Assembly (NCBI GenBank): GCA_963701955.1
Contig: OY969694.1
Span: forward strand, 2,232,001 to 2,296,000
Length of the DNA: 64,000 bases
DNA from: Bog-473 sp963701955
GTDB taxonomy: Bacteria; Actinomycetota; Acidimicrobiia; Acidimicrobiales; RAAP-2
Reading direction: 5' to 3'
Position 1 is the first letter of the stretch. The number at the start of each line of letters is the position of its first letter. Shown piece by piece: positions 8,300 to 17,589 of the stretch. The notes beneath the pieces are model-generated. The model was not told where the DNA came from and ran no database searches. It saw nothing but the letters and a program-made list of their open reading frames with translations. The translations under genes were made by a program, and so were the position numbers.

Positions 8300-9739
8300 T
8301 CATGGCGCCGCTGCGGTGGTGGTGGTGGACGAGGTCGGCGTGGTCGGGGTCGTCGCCCCGATGGTCGGTGTCGTGGTGGCGGTGATGCTCGTCACGTATG
8401 CCTTGGCTTCGCGCAACGAGCCCTTCTGCACCCCCGTCCTCAGAGGGCCCACCGCCTGAGGGATGACCCGGCTCACGGTGACACCGGTCGGGTCGACCAC
8501 CTTGGGGTGGAACCACAGCACCCCACCGGGTTGGCCCTGCTCCACCACGACCTGGTTCCCCCGGAGCGTGACGATCCAGTTGTCGTAGGCGTACCAGTGC
8601 AGCGCGTAGTAGGCGGCCACGGGCACGGCGGCGAGCAAGACGAGAAATCCGATCACCCTGGGCGTGACCCGTCGCCTGATGCCGAGGCGTCGGCGGCGCT
8701 CTCCGCGGGTCTCCTTCTGGGGCACCCGGACCGAGGCTGATGGCGGCGGCGGCGGGACCCGCGTGGACGACCGCGACAACGGAACCGAACCGGGGGAGCC
8801 GACGAAGAACTCGTCGCTGCGCGGCCCGGTCTCGGCCAACGTCGAGGGCCCTGCCCCGAATCCGAGGTGCGAACCGATCACCAGGGTGTCGTCGGGACGC
8901 ACCGATCGTGACGACGGAGCGGGGGGCACACCCGGGTCTGGTGGCGACCCCGTCGGTCCGGCTCCCGTGGCCAGGAGGGCGGGGACCGCCGCGACCACTG
9001 CGCTGCCGGCATCGTCGTGGGGCACCACGTCCACGACGACCACGGTGATGTTGTCGGCGCCACCGTGCTCGTTCGCCGCCTGCACCAGCCTCCTGGCCGC
9101 ATCGGCGGGATCCGCCTCCCGCTCCAAGATGGCCACCATCTCGTCGGTTCCGACCTCGTTGGAGAGGCCGTCGGAGCACAGCAGCACTCGCGCCTGGCGC
9201 GGGGTCCCGAGCTCCCAGAGGTCCACCTCGACATCGGCGGAGACCCCCAGCGCCCGGGTGAGGATGTGCCGCTGTGGGTGGACGGCCGCCTCCGCCTCGG
9301 TCATCTCTCCGAGGCGCATCCGCTCCTCGGCCAGGCTGTGGTCCGCAGTGATCTGGGTCAGCGCACCTTGGGAGTACAGGTAGGCCCGTGAGTCGCCCAC
9401 GTTGGCCAGGGCGAGAGTGCCCCCTCCGACCTCGGCGTCCACCACGGCCAGGGCGGTCAGCGTCGTTCCCATCCCGTGGAGCTCGGGGTGAACCTGGCTC
9501 TCGCGCCAGACCGCCGCATTCGCCTCCGCCACCGCCTCGCGCAGGCCGTCCCGGGTCCGAGCACGGCTGAAGGCGGTCTCCAGTGTCTCGACGGCCATGC
9601 GCGCCGCGACCTCTCCACCGGCGTGTCCCCCCATCCCGTCGGCCACCGCGCACAGGTTCGGGCGCTCGAGCGCCATGTCCTCGTTGACGGAGCGGACCCG
9701 GCCGACGTCGGTGGCCGAGCCGGATCGCAGCTCGGTCAC
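8300..9739 (-). CDS. pstP: PP2C-family Ser/Thr phosphatase
   Basis: A 479-residue membrane PP2C phosphatase, the partner of PknB. Metal-binding motifs are in order: SVNEDM, VADGMGGHAGGE, GTTLTAL, NVGDSRAYL, CSDGLSNEV and GGADNITVVVV. A Pro/Ser-rich linker leads to a membrane helix at about 362-382 and an extracellular domain ending in a Thr-rich tail. The GTG at 9739 overlaps the stop of the FHA gene (GTGA), which fixes the start and rejects the much longer frame to 9937. It is co-transcribed with the two FHA genes and pknB. Confidence 0.92.
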   Translation of the reverse strand: MTELRSGSATDVGRVRSVNEDMALERPNLCAVADGMGGHAGGEVAARMAVETLETAFSRARTRDGLREAVAEANAAVWRESQVHPELHGMGTTLTALAVVDAEVGGGTLALANVGDSRAYLYSQGALTQITADHSLAEERMRLGEMTEAEAAVHPQRHILTRALGVSADVEVDLWELGTPRQARVLLCSDGLSNEVGTDEMVAILEREADPADAARRLVQAANEHGGADNITVVVVDVVPHDDAGSAVVAAVPALLATGAGPTGSPPDPGVPPAPSSRSVRPDDTLVIGSHLGFGAGPSTLAETGPRSDEFFVGSPGSVPLSRSSTRVPPPPPSASVRVPQKETRGERRRRLGIRRRVTPRVIGFLVLLAAVPVAAYYALHWYAYDNWIVTLRGNQVVVEQGQPGGVLWFHPKVVDPTGVTVSRVIPQAVGPLRTGVQKGSLREAKAYVTSITATTTPTIGATTPTTPTSSTTTTAAAP

Positions 9740-10269
9740 CGCGCCACCTCGAAGACGGTCGAACCGACCTGCAGTTGGTCGCCCTTGCCCAGGCGCATGG
9801 CCTGGGCGATCTGCTCGGAGTTGACGAACGTCCCGTTGGTCGAACCCAGATCCTCGACCCAGAGCTGATCGTTGTGCCGGAACAGGCGCGCGTGAAGGGT
9901 CGAGGTGTAGATGTCGTCGGGCATGGCGACGCCGCAACCGGGCGACCGGCCGAGGGTCAGCTCGTCGTCGAGGTCGTAGGTCCGGCCGGCATGATCGGGT
10001 GGCTGGACCACCTTGAGATACAGGGCACGGCGGCGGCGGCGAGGGGCCGCCTCAACGGGCCCCGCGGCGGCTTGCAGGTCGCGCCGCTCCTGGCGGCGAA
10101 TCGACCGCGGCTTGCGGATCGTGACGGGGCTCATCTCCACCCATACGGCGCGGATCACCCGCATGAAGAACAAGAAGATGAGGACGATGACGGCCCACTG
10201 CATGATGCGCAGCACCGCGTCGAGGTTCTGCGTGGCGATCAGGACCGCCACGGGGTCCGCTGTGGTCAC
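9736..10269 (-). CDS. fhaB: FHA domain protein FhaB
   Basis: A 177-residue protein with one N-terminal membrane helix at about 23-43 (WAVIVLIFLFFMRVI), a basic linker and a C-terminal FHA domain. The phosphothreonine pocket motifs are present: LGRSPGCGV, TSTLHARL, and DLGSTNGTFVN. In mycobacteria FhaB (FipA) links FtsZ and FtsQ under kinase control. Its stop overlaps the pstP start and its own start overlaps the stop of fhaA, so the trio is tightly coupled. Confidence 0.9.
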   Translation of the reverse strand: MTTADPVAVLIATQNLDAVLRIMQWAVIVLIFLFFMRVIRAVWVEMSPVTIRKPRSIRRQERRDLQAAAGPVEAAPRRRRRALYLKVVQPPDHAGRTYDLDDELTLGRSPGCGVAMPDDIYTSTLHARLFRHNDQLWVEDLGSTNGTFVNSEQIAQAMRLGKGDQLQVGSTVFEVAR

Positions 10270-10922
10270 GACATCTCGAAGATGAGCTTGGTCGACCCCA
10301 CACTGATCTCGTCGCCGCTGGCCAGGAGCTGCTCGCGCACCACGGTACCGTTCACCTTGGTGCCGTTGGTGGAGCCGAGATCGGTGACGAACACTCCGTC
10401 ACCCTTCCTCCGCAGCTCGGCATGGCGGCGACTGACATTCGAATCGGCCAGGACCACGTCGCACTCGGGGAGGCGACCGATCACCAGGGCTTCCAACCCC
10501 ACGCTGATCCGGCGCCCGTCGGGCAGGACGACTTCGGCCAGGAAGCCGCCGTCCTCGCTCTCGTGCACCTCGGCGGTGACCGTGAACCGCCCCGACTTGA
10601 GGCTGTCCCCCTCGTAGATCTCCACCTCGACCGGACCGACGAACGAGTACCCCTCGATCCGGGCGTGCTCGCGAGCGGCGTCGGAGAGCTCCCGCGACAG
10701 CGCGTCGATGAAGTTCGCGAACCGGCCCACGTCGGCGGGAGAGAGCGTCACGGCAAAGGCATTCGGCGCGATCAGCCCACGCACGCCGACGCGACGGTGC
10801 AGGTCCATCTCGCGGGTGAGCCTTCGACCGATCTCGACCGGCTGAAGATTGCTCCGGAATGGCTTGGCCAACGTTCCCTCCACCAGACGCTCGAGTCGCT
10901 CCTCAAACCGCTGGAGTCCCAT
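10266..10922 (-). CDS. fhaA: FHA domain protein FhaA (DUF3662)
   Basis: A 218-residue protein with an N-terminal DUF3662 domain (MGLQRFEERLERLVEGTL, residues about 1-115) and a C-terminal FHA domain with IGRLPECDV, VSRRHAEL and DLGSTNGTKVN. The ATG at 10922 follows GGGGGA and starts at the family signature; the longer in-frame start at 11003 is not needed. Family members bind phosphorylated MurJ and CwlM in mycobacteria. The linker between the domains is far shorter than in M. tuberculosis FhaA. First gene of the pstP-pknB transcript. Confidence 0.9.
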   Translation of the reverse strand: MGLQRFEERLERLVEGTLAKPFRSNLQPVEIGRRLTREMDLHRRVGVRGLIAPNAFAVTLSPADVGRFANFIDALSRELSDAAREHARIEGYSFVGPVEVEIYEGDSLKSGRFTVTAEVHESEDGGFLAEVVLPDGRRISVGLEALVIGRLPECDVVLADSNVSRRHAELRRKGDGVFVTDLGSTNGTKVNGTVVREQLLASGDEISVGSTKLIFEMS

Positions 10923-11055
10923 GGTCCCCCAGAGATTACTGGCCCCGGGGACGGTGTCGGGTGTGGGCAACCGTCTGACCTGGTCGCCTGCGGCCAGGGC
11001 CACCCCACGCGGGACGGTGGAGACGGCCCGAGCGACTACTGTTGGCCGGTCACTC

Positions 11056-11139
<84 letters not shown>

Positions 11140-11263
11140 CCGACACCGACCGACATTCGAGGCACATGGACCGCTCTCGTCCCGAGCAGGCGGAAAGCCG
11201 CGCCGATTCGTGCGGGTACCACAGGCGGAACGGCACCAAGCCGAGCGCCCAGTAGCAGCGCCC

Positions 11264-13093
11264 CTACGCCGGCACCACGGCCTGTTCGCTGGCCAGCTTG
11301 GCGAGCTCGGCGCTCACCAGGCGCTCGTGCTCCTCGAAGTCCTTGCGGGCCGCCCGTGGGCTCCAGCGTCCCCGCATGAAGAAGACGAGCAGGGCGAAGA
11401 CCGCCTGCCCGAGGAGGCAGACCGTCCACCACCGCTTCCACTCGCCCGGCGACGTCCGCTGCGCCGGCACGAGCTTCTGCTCGGCCACGAGCAGGCCGGC
11501 CAGGTCCTGGGAGTGGACGCCCACCTTGGAAGCAATCTCGGCCTGGCTGACGGGCCGCCCCTGCTGGATCTGCGACGCCAGGGGTTGGTAGGCCAGGAGA
11601 CCCTGGACGTTCGGGCTCGACAGCCCACCAGCGGCCACGACCGCGGTGAGCAGGTTGTGGGTGGTGTTGCACGAGTGCAGCACCGTGGCCAGGGTCTGGG
11701 GCCCCGACTCCCCCGTGGCCCGCAGGTTCTCGATCACCGAGGCCGGCGCGGGCGACGCCGCACAGGCCGTCGCCGAGGGCGCGTAGGGCTGGGCGGCCGC
11801 GATGGCCTGGAGCGTGGTCGCCGCGTTCTGATCGTCCACGAGGACGTTCGACGTGGTGATCACATGGGGGAGCACGAGGAACGACAGCGCGACGGTGATG
11901 CGAAGGATCCAGCCCCACACGGCCAGCCCGGTGGCGCTGAGCGCGGGGTTGTGCGACTCGACCTGCTCGGTGTAATTGGCCATCCACGGCGCGTAGGCGA
12001 GCGCGATGGAGACGGCGAGGAGCACGATGACCAGCACGTTGGAGTAGTACCCGGTGTGCGGGTGGTCGGTCTGTGCGATGAGAAAGCCCATCATCACCAT
12101 GGCGCAGACCGCACCGAAGAGCATGAAGGGCTTGCGGACCTTGACCCAGTCGGAGAGCAGTCCGGCGACGACCAGCGCCCCCGAGAGGAAGGCGGCGTAC
12201 CAGACGTTGATGCCGTTGGCCTGCGGTGTGCTGCGGTTGAAGGTCACCACCCAGTAGAGGGTGAGCACGGTGACCGACGCGTAGTAGAAGAGCAGGAACA
12301 AGGAGATGGCGACCGACGAGGAGATGAGGTCGAGCCGCAGCATGGAGCGCATCGGGTGCGCCAGCGCACGATCGAGGTCGATACCCTTGGCCCGGGCCTC
12401 GACGAGCGCCTTCTCACGCTCGGTCACCATCAGCTGGTCGCGCAGCTGCGGTGAGAGTTCGCGCAAGAACAAGAAGGCGATCACCACCACCCCCAGGCAC
12501 ACCAGACCGGAGATCACGAACTGGTCCTGCCAGGGCTTGAGATGCGCCAGCGTGTGCGTGGCCACGAGGCTGGCCGCCAGGCTGCCCATGGTCGGACCGA
12601 GGGCCCAGAAGCCCATGGCCACGCCCCGGCCCATCTGCGGCGAGAAGTCGCGCATCAGCGCCGGCGTGGAAACGAGGATGACGCCTTCGACGAAGCCTAT
12701 GACGCAGTAGGCGATCGAGAAACCCCATCTCCCCGTGATGTGGGGAATGGCCAGCAACTGCACCAGCGCAACAACGAGCGTGCCGTAGATGGTGAGGTTG
12801 GCCCGGCCGATCTTGTCCGAGAGGCCTCCGATAAGGGCGCTGAACGCCCCGATGGCGTTGGAGACGACCAGAAGGTACAAGAAGAACTGGAACGACATGT
12901 GGTAGTAGGGCAGCATCAGCGGTGTGACGGCCCCCTCCACGTAGTAGAGGTAGTAGAGCATGATCGTCGTGAGCACGACGATGCCCAGGTACCCCATGCG
13001 CGGCAGGGTGTCCGGGTAGCGATACAGCTGACGCCTCCCGAACGCGTTGGCGAATCCCCGACGAGGTTCCGGCACCGTCACCACTGTCGACAT
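11264..13093 (-). CDS. MFS transporter with large extracytoplasmic insert
   Basis: A 609-residue major facilitator. Twelve hydrophobic segments are readable, with the MFS loop motif GGLSDKIGRANLTIYG after TM2. The start at ATG 13093 follows GGGGAGG; the longer start at 13135 is rejected. Between the second-last and last helices lies a soluble stretch of about 150 residues with two Cys (SATACAASP, VLHSCNTTHN), unusual for MFS proteins and without a domain I recognise. Substrate unknown. The gene is alone on its strand between tRNA-Leu and the histidine kinase. Confidence 0.8.
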   Translation of the reverse strand: MSTVVTVPEPRRGFANAFGRRQLYRYPDTLPRMGYLGIVVLTTIMLYYLYYVEGAVTPLMLPYYHMSFQFFLYLLVVSNAIGAFSALIGGLSDKIGRANLTIYGTLVVALVQLLAIPHITGRWGFSIAYCVIGFVEGVILVSTPALMRDFSPQMGRGVAMGFWALGPTMGSLAASLVATHTLAHLKPWQDQFVISGLVCLGVVVIAFLFLRELSPQLRDQLMVTEREKALVEARAKGIDLDRALAHPMRSMLRLDLISSSVAISLFLLFYYASVTVLTLYWVVTFNRSTPQANGINVWYAAFLSGALVVAGLLSDWVKVRKPFMLFGAVCAMVMMGFLIAQTDHPHTGYYSNVLVIVLLAVSIALAYAPWMANYTEQVESHNPALSATGLAVWGWILRITVALSFLVLPHVITTSNVLVDDQNAATTLQAIAAAQPYAPSATACAASPAPASVIENLRATGESGPQTLATVLHSCNTTHNLLTAVVAAGGLSSPNVQGLLAYQPLASQIQQGRPVSQAEIASKVGVHSQDLAGLLVAEQKLVPAQRTSPGEWKRWWTVCLLGQAVFALLVFFMRGRWSPRAARKDFEEHERLVSAELAKLASEQAVVPA

Positions 13094-13190
13094 CGTCCCT
13101 CCCCTTCCCCGCTGCTGCCGGATCCCGTGGCCCAACCGGAACCCTCCCCGACAGGCCGGGGGCTTGCACCACTCGCGATGTTAGGGCCGA

Positions 13191-14357
13191 CTACCCCGGA
13201 CCGGGAACCACCTCGCGACCGTCGGGCCCGCCGTGGATGGGGACGTACCACGTCAGCCGAGTGCCACCCTCGCGGGACCGGCCGATCTCGACGCCACCCC
13301 CGAGTCGCTCGGCCCTCTGGCGGATGTTCTTGAGCCCGAGACCGGTCCCGGCGAGCTCCACCATGCCGTTTCCGTCGTCGGCGACGATCAGGCGCATCTC
13401 TTCGCCGGCCGCCACCGTCACGAAGACCTGCGTCGCCGCGGCGTGCTTGCCGACGTTGGTGAGCGCCTCGCGGAGGACGACCAGCACCTCTTCGGCCAAG
13501 GCCCCGGTGACGACCGTGTCCACCGGGCCGGTGAAGGCGACCTGCGGGTGCATGCCGAGCACGCCGCGCAGCTCGTGCACCAGGTCGAGGACCTTGGGGT
13601 GCAGCCCCTGCTTGTTGATGGTCAGTTCGATGTCGAAGATGGCCTTGCGGAGTTGCCGGATCGTTTCGTCGAGCTTGTCGATGGCTTCTCCGATTCGCCG
13701 CACCGCCTCGGGACGCTCCACCAGCCGGGCCGTTCCCTGGAGCGACAACCCGATGGCGAAGAGGCGCTGGATCACCGAATCGTGCAGATCGCGGGCGATG
13801 CGGTCCCGGTCCTCGGTCAGGGCTCGGTCACGCACGACGCCGTGGAGGCGTGCGTTCTCAATGGCAATCCCGGCCGCCATCGCCAGGGCCACCACCAGCT
13901 CCTCGTCGTCCTCGGAGAATTCGGGCGCGCTGGTCTTCTCCGTCAGGTACAGGTTCCCGAAGACCTCGCCGTGCACCCGGACCGCGACACCGAGGAACGA
14001 CGTCATGGCCGGGTGGTGCTCGGGGAAACCGACGCGGTCCGCGTGCTCGGAGAGGTCGGCCAGCCTCACGGGCCGGTCGTCGTCGATGAGCAGGCCCAGG
14101 ACACCCTTGCCGGTCGGGCGGGGGCCGATGGCCAGCTCGTCGGCGACCCCGACACCGACAGTGATGAACTGCTCGAGACCCTTCCCGTCCTCCGTGAGCA
14201 CCCCGAGGGCGCCGTAGCGCGCGTCGACCAGGTCACACGCCTCTTCCACGACCCGCCGGAGCACCACGGGCAGATGCAGCTCGGCGTCGAGCGCGAGGAT
14301 CGCCTGCACCAATCGCCGGAGGCGTTCGGGGTCGTCGATCCGGTCCAACGGCTGCAC
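13191..14357 (-). CDS. GAF-domain sensor histidine kinase (NarL/DevS type)
   Basis: A 388-residue soluble kinase. A single GAF domain (about 25-165) is followed by the HisKA_3 dimerisation region with the phospho-acceptor His in RIARDLHDSVIQ and the phrase RLFAIGLSLQ seen in DevS/DosT kinases. A HATPase domain with VVLREALTNVGKHA, VADDGNGM and GTGLGLKNIRQRA completes it. There is no membrane helix. It is divergent from the response regulator at 14396 with only 38 bases between starts, so the two share a control region and are the likely cognate pair. The GAF ligand (haem, cGMP, other) cannot be told. Confidence 0.9.
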   Translation of the reverse strand: MQPLDRIDDPERLRRLVQAILALDAELHLPVVLRRVVEEACDLVDARYGALGVLTEDGKGLEQFITVGVGVADELAIGPRPTGKGVLGLLIDDDRPVRLADLSEHADRVGFPEHHPAMTSFLGVAVRVHGEVFGNLYLTEKTSAPEFSEDDEELVVALAMAAGIAIENARLHGVVRDRALTEDRDRIARDLHDSVIQRLFAIGLSLQGTARLVERPEAVRRIGEAIDKLDETIRQLRKAIFDIELTINKQGLHPKVLDLVHELRGVLGMHPQVAFTGPVDTVVTGALAEEVLVVLREALTNVGKHAAATQVFVTVAAGEEMRLIVADDGNGMVELAGTGLGLKNIRQRAERLGGGVEIGRSREGGTRLTWYVPIHGGPDGREVVPGPG

Positions 14358-14395
14358 GGCGCGCCAGGATAGAGGCCCATGGCAGAATTAGCCGG

Positions 14396-15058
14396 ATGTC
14401 GATTCGGGTGTTCGTCCTCGACGATCACGAACTGGTGCGTACAGGCCTTCGCACGCTGCTCGAGGCCGAGGACGATATGGAGGTCGTGGGCGAGGCCGGG
14501 ACGGCCGAACAGGGCCTCAAGCTGATCCGCGACCTGGAACCCGACGTGGCCATCCTCGACGTACGCCTGCCCGACGGCAACGGGATCGAGGTCTGCCGGG
14601 AGGTCCAGTCCCTCGCTCCCGGAGTGCGGTGCCTCATGCTCACCTCGTACTCCGACGACGACGCCCTCTTCTCGTCGATCATGGCGGGTGCGTCGGGTTA
14701 CGTCCTCAAGGAGATCGGTAGCGGTGACCTCCTCGGAGACATCAGGAAGGTCAGCCAGGGCATGTCACTCCTCGATCCCCTGCTGACCCAGGAGCTGTTC
14801 GACCGGCTGCGCAAGGACCAAGAAGCCGAGTCACGCCTGACGGTGCTCACCCCGCAGGAACGCCGGGTCCTGGAGCTCATCGCCCAAGGGCAGTCGAACC
14901 GCCAGATCGCCGAGCAGCTCTTCTTGGCCGAGGCCACGGTGAAGAACTACGTCTCGAGCCTTCTGTCGAAACTGGGCATGCGCCGGCGCACCGAGGCGGC
15001 GGTCTACGCCGCCGTCCTGGCCGAGCGAAAGTCCACCCACCCCCCCAAGCAGCCCTAG
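14396..15058 (+). CDS. NarL/DevR-family response regulator
   Basis: A 220-residue regulator. The receiver has the acidic pair in VFVLDDHE, the phospho-acceptor Asp in VAILDVRLPDGNG and the switch Lys in YVLKEIG. A LuxR-type helix-turn-helix follows (LTPQERRVLELIAQGQSN, VKNYVSSLLSKLGM). It is the likely partner of the divergent GAF kinase and resembles DevR/DosR of mycobacteria in both domain plan and kinase type. Target genes are not visible here. Confidence 0.9.
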   Translation: MSIRVFVLDDHELVRTGLRTLLEAEDDMEVVGEAGTAEQGLKLIRDLEPDVAILDVRLPDGNGIEVCREVQSLAPGVRCLMLTSYSDDDALFSSIMAGASGYVLKEIGSGDLLGDIRKVSQGMSLLDPLLTQELFDRLRKDQEAESRLTVLTPQERRVLELIAQGQSNRQIAEQLFLAEATVKNYVSSLLSKLGMRRRTEAAVYAAVLAERKSTHPPKQP

Positions 15059-15078
15059 CGCCGGGGCGAACGAGCTGC

Positions 15079-15408
15079 TCAGGCCACCTTGGCCCGGCGG
15101 TGATCGTCGAGGGTGCGGAAGTCGACTCCCTCCGAACGCAACAGACTCTCGAGGCGCTCCCGCTCCGCCAGCGGGTTGGAGAACCGCCCGGGATCGCAGT
15201 CGATGCCCAGCGCACCGCACAGGCGCAGGAGCATGCGGTCGTGGTCGAGCTCAAGGGCCAGGTTCTCGGTCATGACCTGCCCACCGTGGTCGTGCAGGCG
15301 ACGACGGCACTGCAGGAGGATGACCACCAGCTCGTCTCTCGACGAGGGGAGCGGCACCGGCTCGGCGTCCTCGCAGACTCCTCCCAGGAGCTCGCTGTAC
15401 ATCGACAT
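15079..15408 (-). CDS. Small soluble protein of unknown function
   Basis: A 109-residue charged protein with no signal or membrane segment. Codon use fits real coding and the sequence is rich in Leu, Arg, Asp and Glu, with a helical middle (LVVILLQCRRRLHDH, LALELDHDRMLLRL). Two ATG codons at 15408 and 15402 are possible starts and neither has a clear ribosome site. Upstream is an A/T-rich patch (15411-15424) and the inverted pair TTGCC/GGCAA near 15419-15435 that could be a promoter and operator. I recognise no family. Confidence 0.5.
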   Translation of the reverse strand: MSMYSELLGGVCEDAEPVPLPSSRDELVVILLQCRRRLHDHGGQVMTENLALELDHDRMLLRLCGALGIDCDPGRFSNPLAERERLESLLRSEGVDFRTLDDHRRAKVA

Positions 15409-15540
15409 CTGGATAATTTTTGCCGGAATTGGGCAAACGCAGTAGGGCCAATCCTCCTGTTTTGCCTAGAGCCGATCCTCACAACCACGGGGCGGTGCCC
15501 GCCAACAGGCCTTTCGCGGCCGACGCAGCGCCCCCGACGG

Positions 15541-16224
15541 TCAGCGTCGGGTGATTCGGGTGGAGCGGTCGGCGCGCCCCAGCACGGTCTCGGCCGACTC
15601 CCCGTCTTCGGCCACCGCCACGCCGAGCGACGTGCTCAACCGAACGTCGGCCCCGGCGACCTGGATCGGTTCATCGAGGGTGTGCTGGATCCGGCGCAGG
15701 AGCGGCCCGACCACCTGCTCGTCGGTGACGGTGGTCACCACGACCAGCTCGGTGCTGCCGACGCGCCCGACGGTGTCCTCCGCCCTCAACACGCCCGTGA
15801 GGCGGCGGGCCGTCTCGGACAACACGGCGTTCCCCGTGGTGTAGCCCAGGTCAGTATTGATCTCACCGAGATTGTCCAGGTCGACGTGGCACACGACGAT
15901 TTCGCCGCCGTGACGGCGTCGGCGCACGAGTGCCTGGCTGAGCCGGTCCAAGAGGAGGAGCCGATTGGCCAGGCCCGTGTGGGGATCGGACATGGAGAGC
16001 TGGAACAGCTGGTCGTACCTCCCTGCTGACGTACCAGGACCGGCGACCGGGGCACCGCCCCCGGTGATCTCGGCCAACATGGATTCAACGGTCCGTGCCG
16101 ACCCGCCGTCCGGCGCGTCGGCGGCTTCGTCGTTCGCCACGATCTTCCCTTCCGCTGCGGGCTCTCTCACTCTTATCGGATCGTCAGGGTCAGAACCGGA
16201 GTTGGAATTCATCGAACTCGGCAC
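15541..16224 (-). CDS. Degenerate GGDEF domain protein
   Basis: A 227-residue cytoplasmic protein: a disordered acidic N-terminus (about 1-65), a short helix, then a GGDEF fold (LSMSDPHTGLANRLLLLDRL, VCHVDLDNLGEINTDLG). The active-site motif reads GSTEL instead of GG(D/E)EF, so diguanylate cyclase activity is unlikely. The inhibitory-site motif RxxD is intact five residues earlier (RAED). It may therefore bind c-di-GMP rather than make it; this is inference. The gene is alone on its strand with a 163-base gap before the RNase D gene. Confidence 0.8.
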   Translation of the reverse strand: MPSSMNSNSGSDPDDPIRVREPAAEGKIVANDEAADAPDGGSARTVESMLAEITGGGAPVAGPGTSAGRYDQLFQLSMSDPHTGLANRLLLLDRLSQALVRRRRHGGEIVVCHVDLDNLGEINTDLGYTTGNAVLSETARRLTGVLRAEDTVGRVGSTELVVVTTVTDEQVVGPLLRRIQHTLDEPIQVAGADVRLSTSLGVAVAEDGESAETVLGRADRSTRITRR

Positions 16225-16387
16225 GAGCCGGGCGATCGACCGGCTCGTGCCTCCGACGCGTCATTGTACTGGTGATCCTGCCCGTCCCCCAGCCAATCGG
16301 AGAGGCTGAATAAGGTTTGACCAGGGCTTTCACCGTTCCGGCACACGGGAACCGGCGTCGGCCGCGCTAGCCTCACACCGGCTTCTC

Positions 16388-17563
16388 ATGACCTCTCGAC
16401 CCGCGATGCCGGCACCGTCCATGGTGGACCATCCCGCCGCGCTCGAGGCATTGGTGGCGGAGATCGGCGCCGAAGAGGCCTACGCCTTCGACACCGAATT
16501 TCACACCGAACGCACCTACGTCCCCGACCTCGCACTCATCCAGCTCGCCTGGGCGGACAAGGTGGCCCTCGTCGATCCCCTCTCCGTGGATCCCTCACCG
16601 CTGTCCGAGGTGTTCGACGGGCCCGGAGTGGCCGTGGCCCACGCTGCGTCCGGCGACCTCGACGTACTCCAGAATGCGTGCGGCTCGGTCCCCTCACGCG
16701 TGTTCGACACCCAGATCGTGGCCGGTTTCCTCGGTCTGTCGACGCCGTCCCTGGCCCGAATGGTCGACCAGTTCCTCGGCCTCACCCTTCCCAAGGCTGA
16801 CCGCCTCTCGGACTGGCTGGTGAGGCCGATTCCGGCGCGCCAGGTTTCCTACGCGGTCAACGACGTGGCCCACCTGCTCGAGCTCCGGCAGATCCTCGAG
16901 GACCGTCTGCGTGCCCTCGGTCGGCTCGATTGGGCCCTCAGCGAATGCGACCAGGTTCTCGGCGACCGCTCACCGGCGCGGGCCCCCGAGGAGGCCTGGT
17001 GGAAGCTTGGGGACGTCAGGGGCATGTCCACCCGGACCCGCGCCGTTGCGCAAGAGGTGGCCGCTTGGCGTGAGCGCACCGCGGCGGCGACCAACCGACC
17101 GCGGCGCTCCGTCCTCTCGGATCTGAGCCTTCTGGCCATCTCACAGCGACCGCCCCGCACGACCGATGATCTCCGCCACACCCGCGGCGTGGACGGACGT
17201 CACCTCGCCCAGGGGCGTGCCGCCGAAATCCTCGAGGCCGTCGGGCGCGGACTCTCCCTGCCCTCCGGCGCGATCCGCATGCCGACCGAGGGTCGTGACT
17301 CGGCGGTCCCTGCGGCCGCGGTGGCCGTCTGCGCGGGCCTCGTCCGCCACGTAGCCGACGAACTCGACTTCGATCAGGGCCTCCTGGCCACCCGGGCCGA
17401 CCTGGCACAGCTGTTGAGCGGTCAGTCGAGCCGTCTCGACACGGGCTGGCGGCGCACGATCATCGGGGACCCACTCCGACGTCTGCTCCGGGGCGAGATC
17501 GCCGTGGCCATCGACCGCCGCGGTCGTCTCCTCCTCGAACCTCGCTCGGGCTCGAGCGACTGA
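16388..17563 (+). CDS. rnd: Ribonuclease D
   Basis: A 391-residue DEDDy 3'-5' exoribonuclease with HRDC domain. Exo I is YAFDTEFHTERTY, exo II HAASGDLDVLQN, exo III SYAVNDVAHLLEL with the family Tyr and Asp. The HRDC region (LSLLAISQRPPRTTDDLRH) begins near residue 240. RNase D trims tRNA 3' ends, which fits a genome whose tRNA-Leu gene lacks CCA. Stand-alone gene, convergent with the envelope protein at 17590. Confidence 0.9.
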   Translation: MTSRPAMPAPSMVDHPAALEALVAEIGAEEAYAFDTEFHTERTYVPDLALIQLAWADKVALVDPLSVDPSPLSEVFDGPGVAVAHAASGDLDVLQNACGSVPSRVFDTQIVAGFLGLSTPSLARMVDQFLGLTLPKADRLSDWLVRPIPARQVSYAVNDVAHLLELRQILEDRLRALGRLDWALSECDQVLGDRSPARAPEEAWWKLGDVRGMSTRTRAVAQEVAAWRERTAAATNRPRRSVLSDLSLLAISQRPPRTTDDLRHTRGVDGRHLAQGRAAEILEAVGRGLSLPSGAIRMPTEGRDSAVPAAAVAVCAGLVRHVADELDFDQGLLATRADLAQLLSGQSSRLDTGWRRTIIGDPLRRLLRGEIAVAIDRRGRLLLEPRSGSSD

Positions 17564-17589
17564 CCCCGCTCACCTCGGCGGCGGCACGA

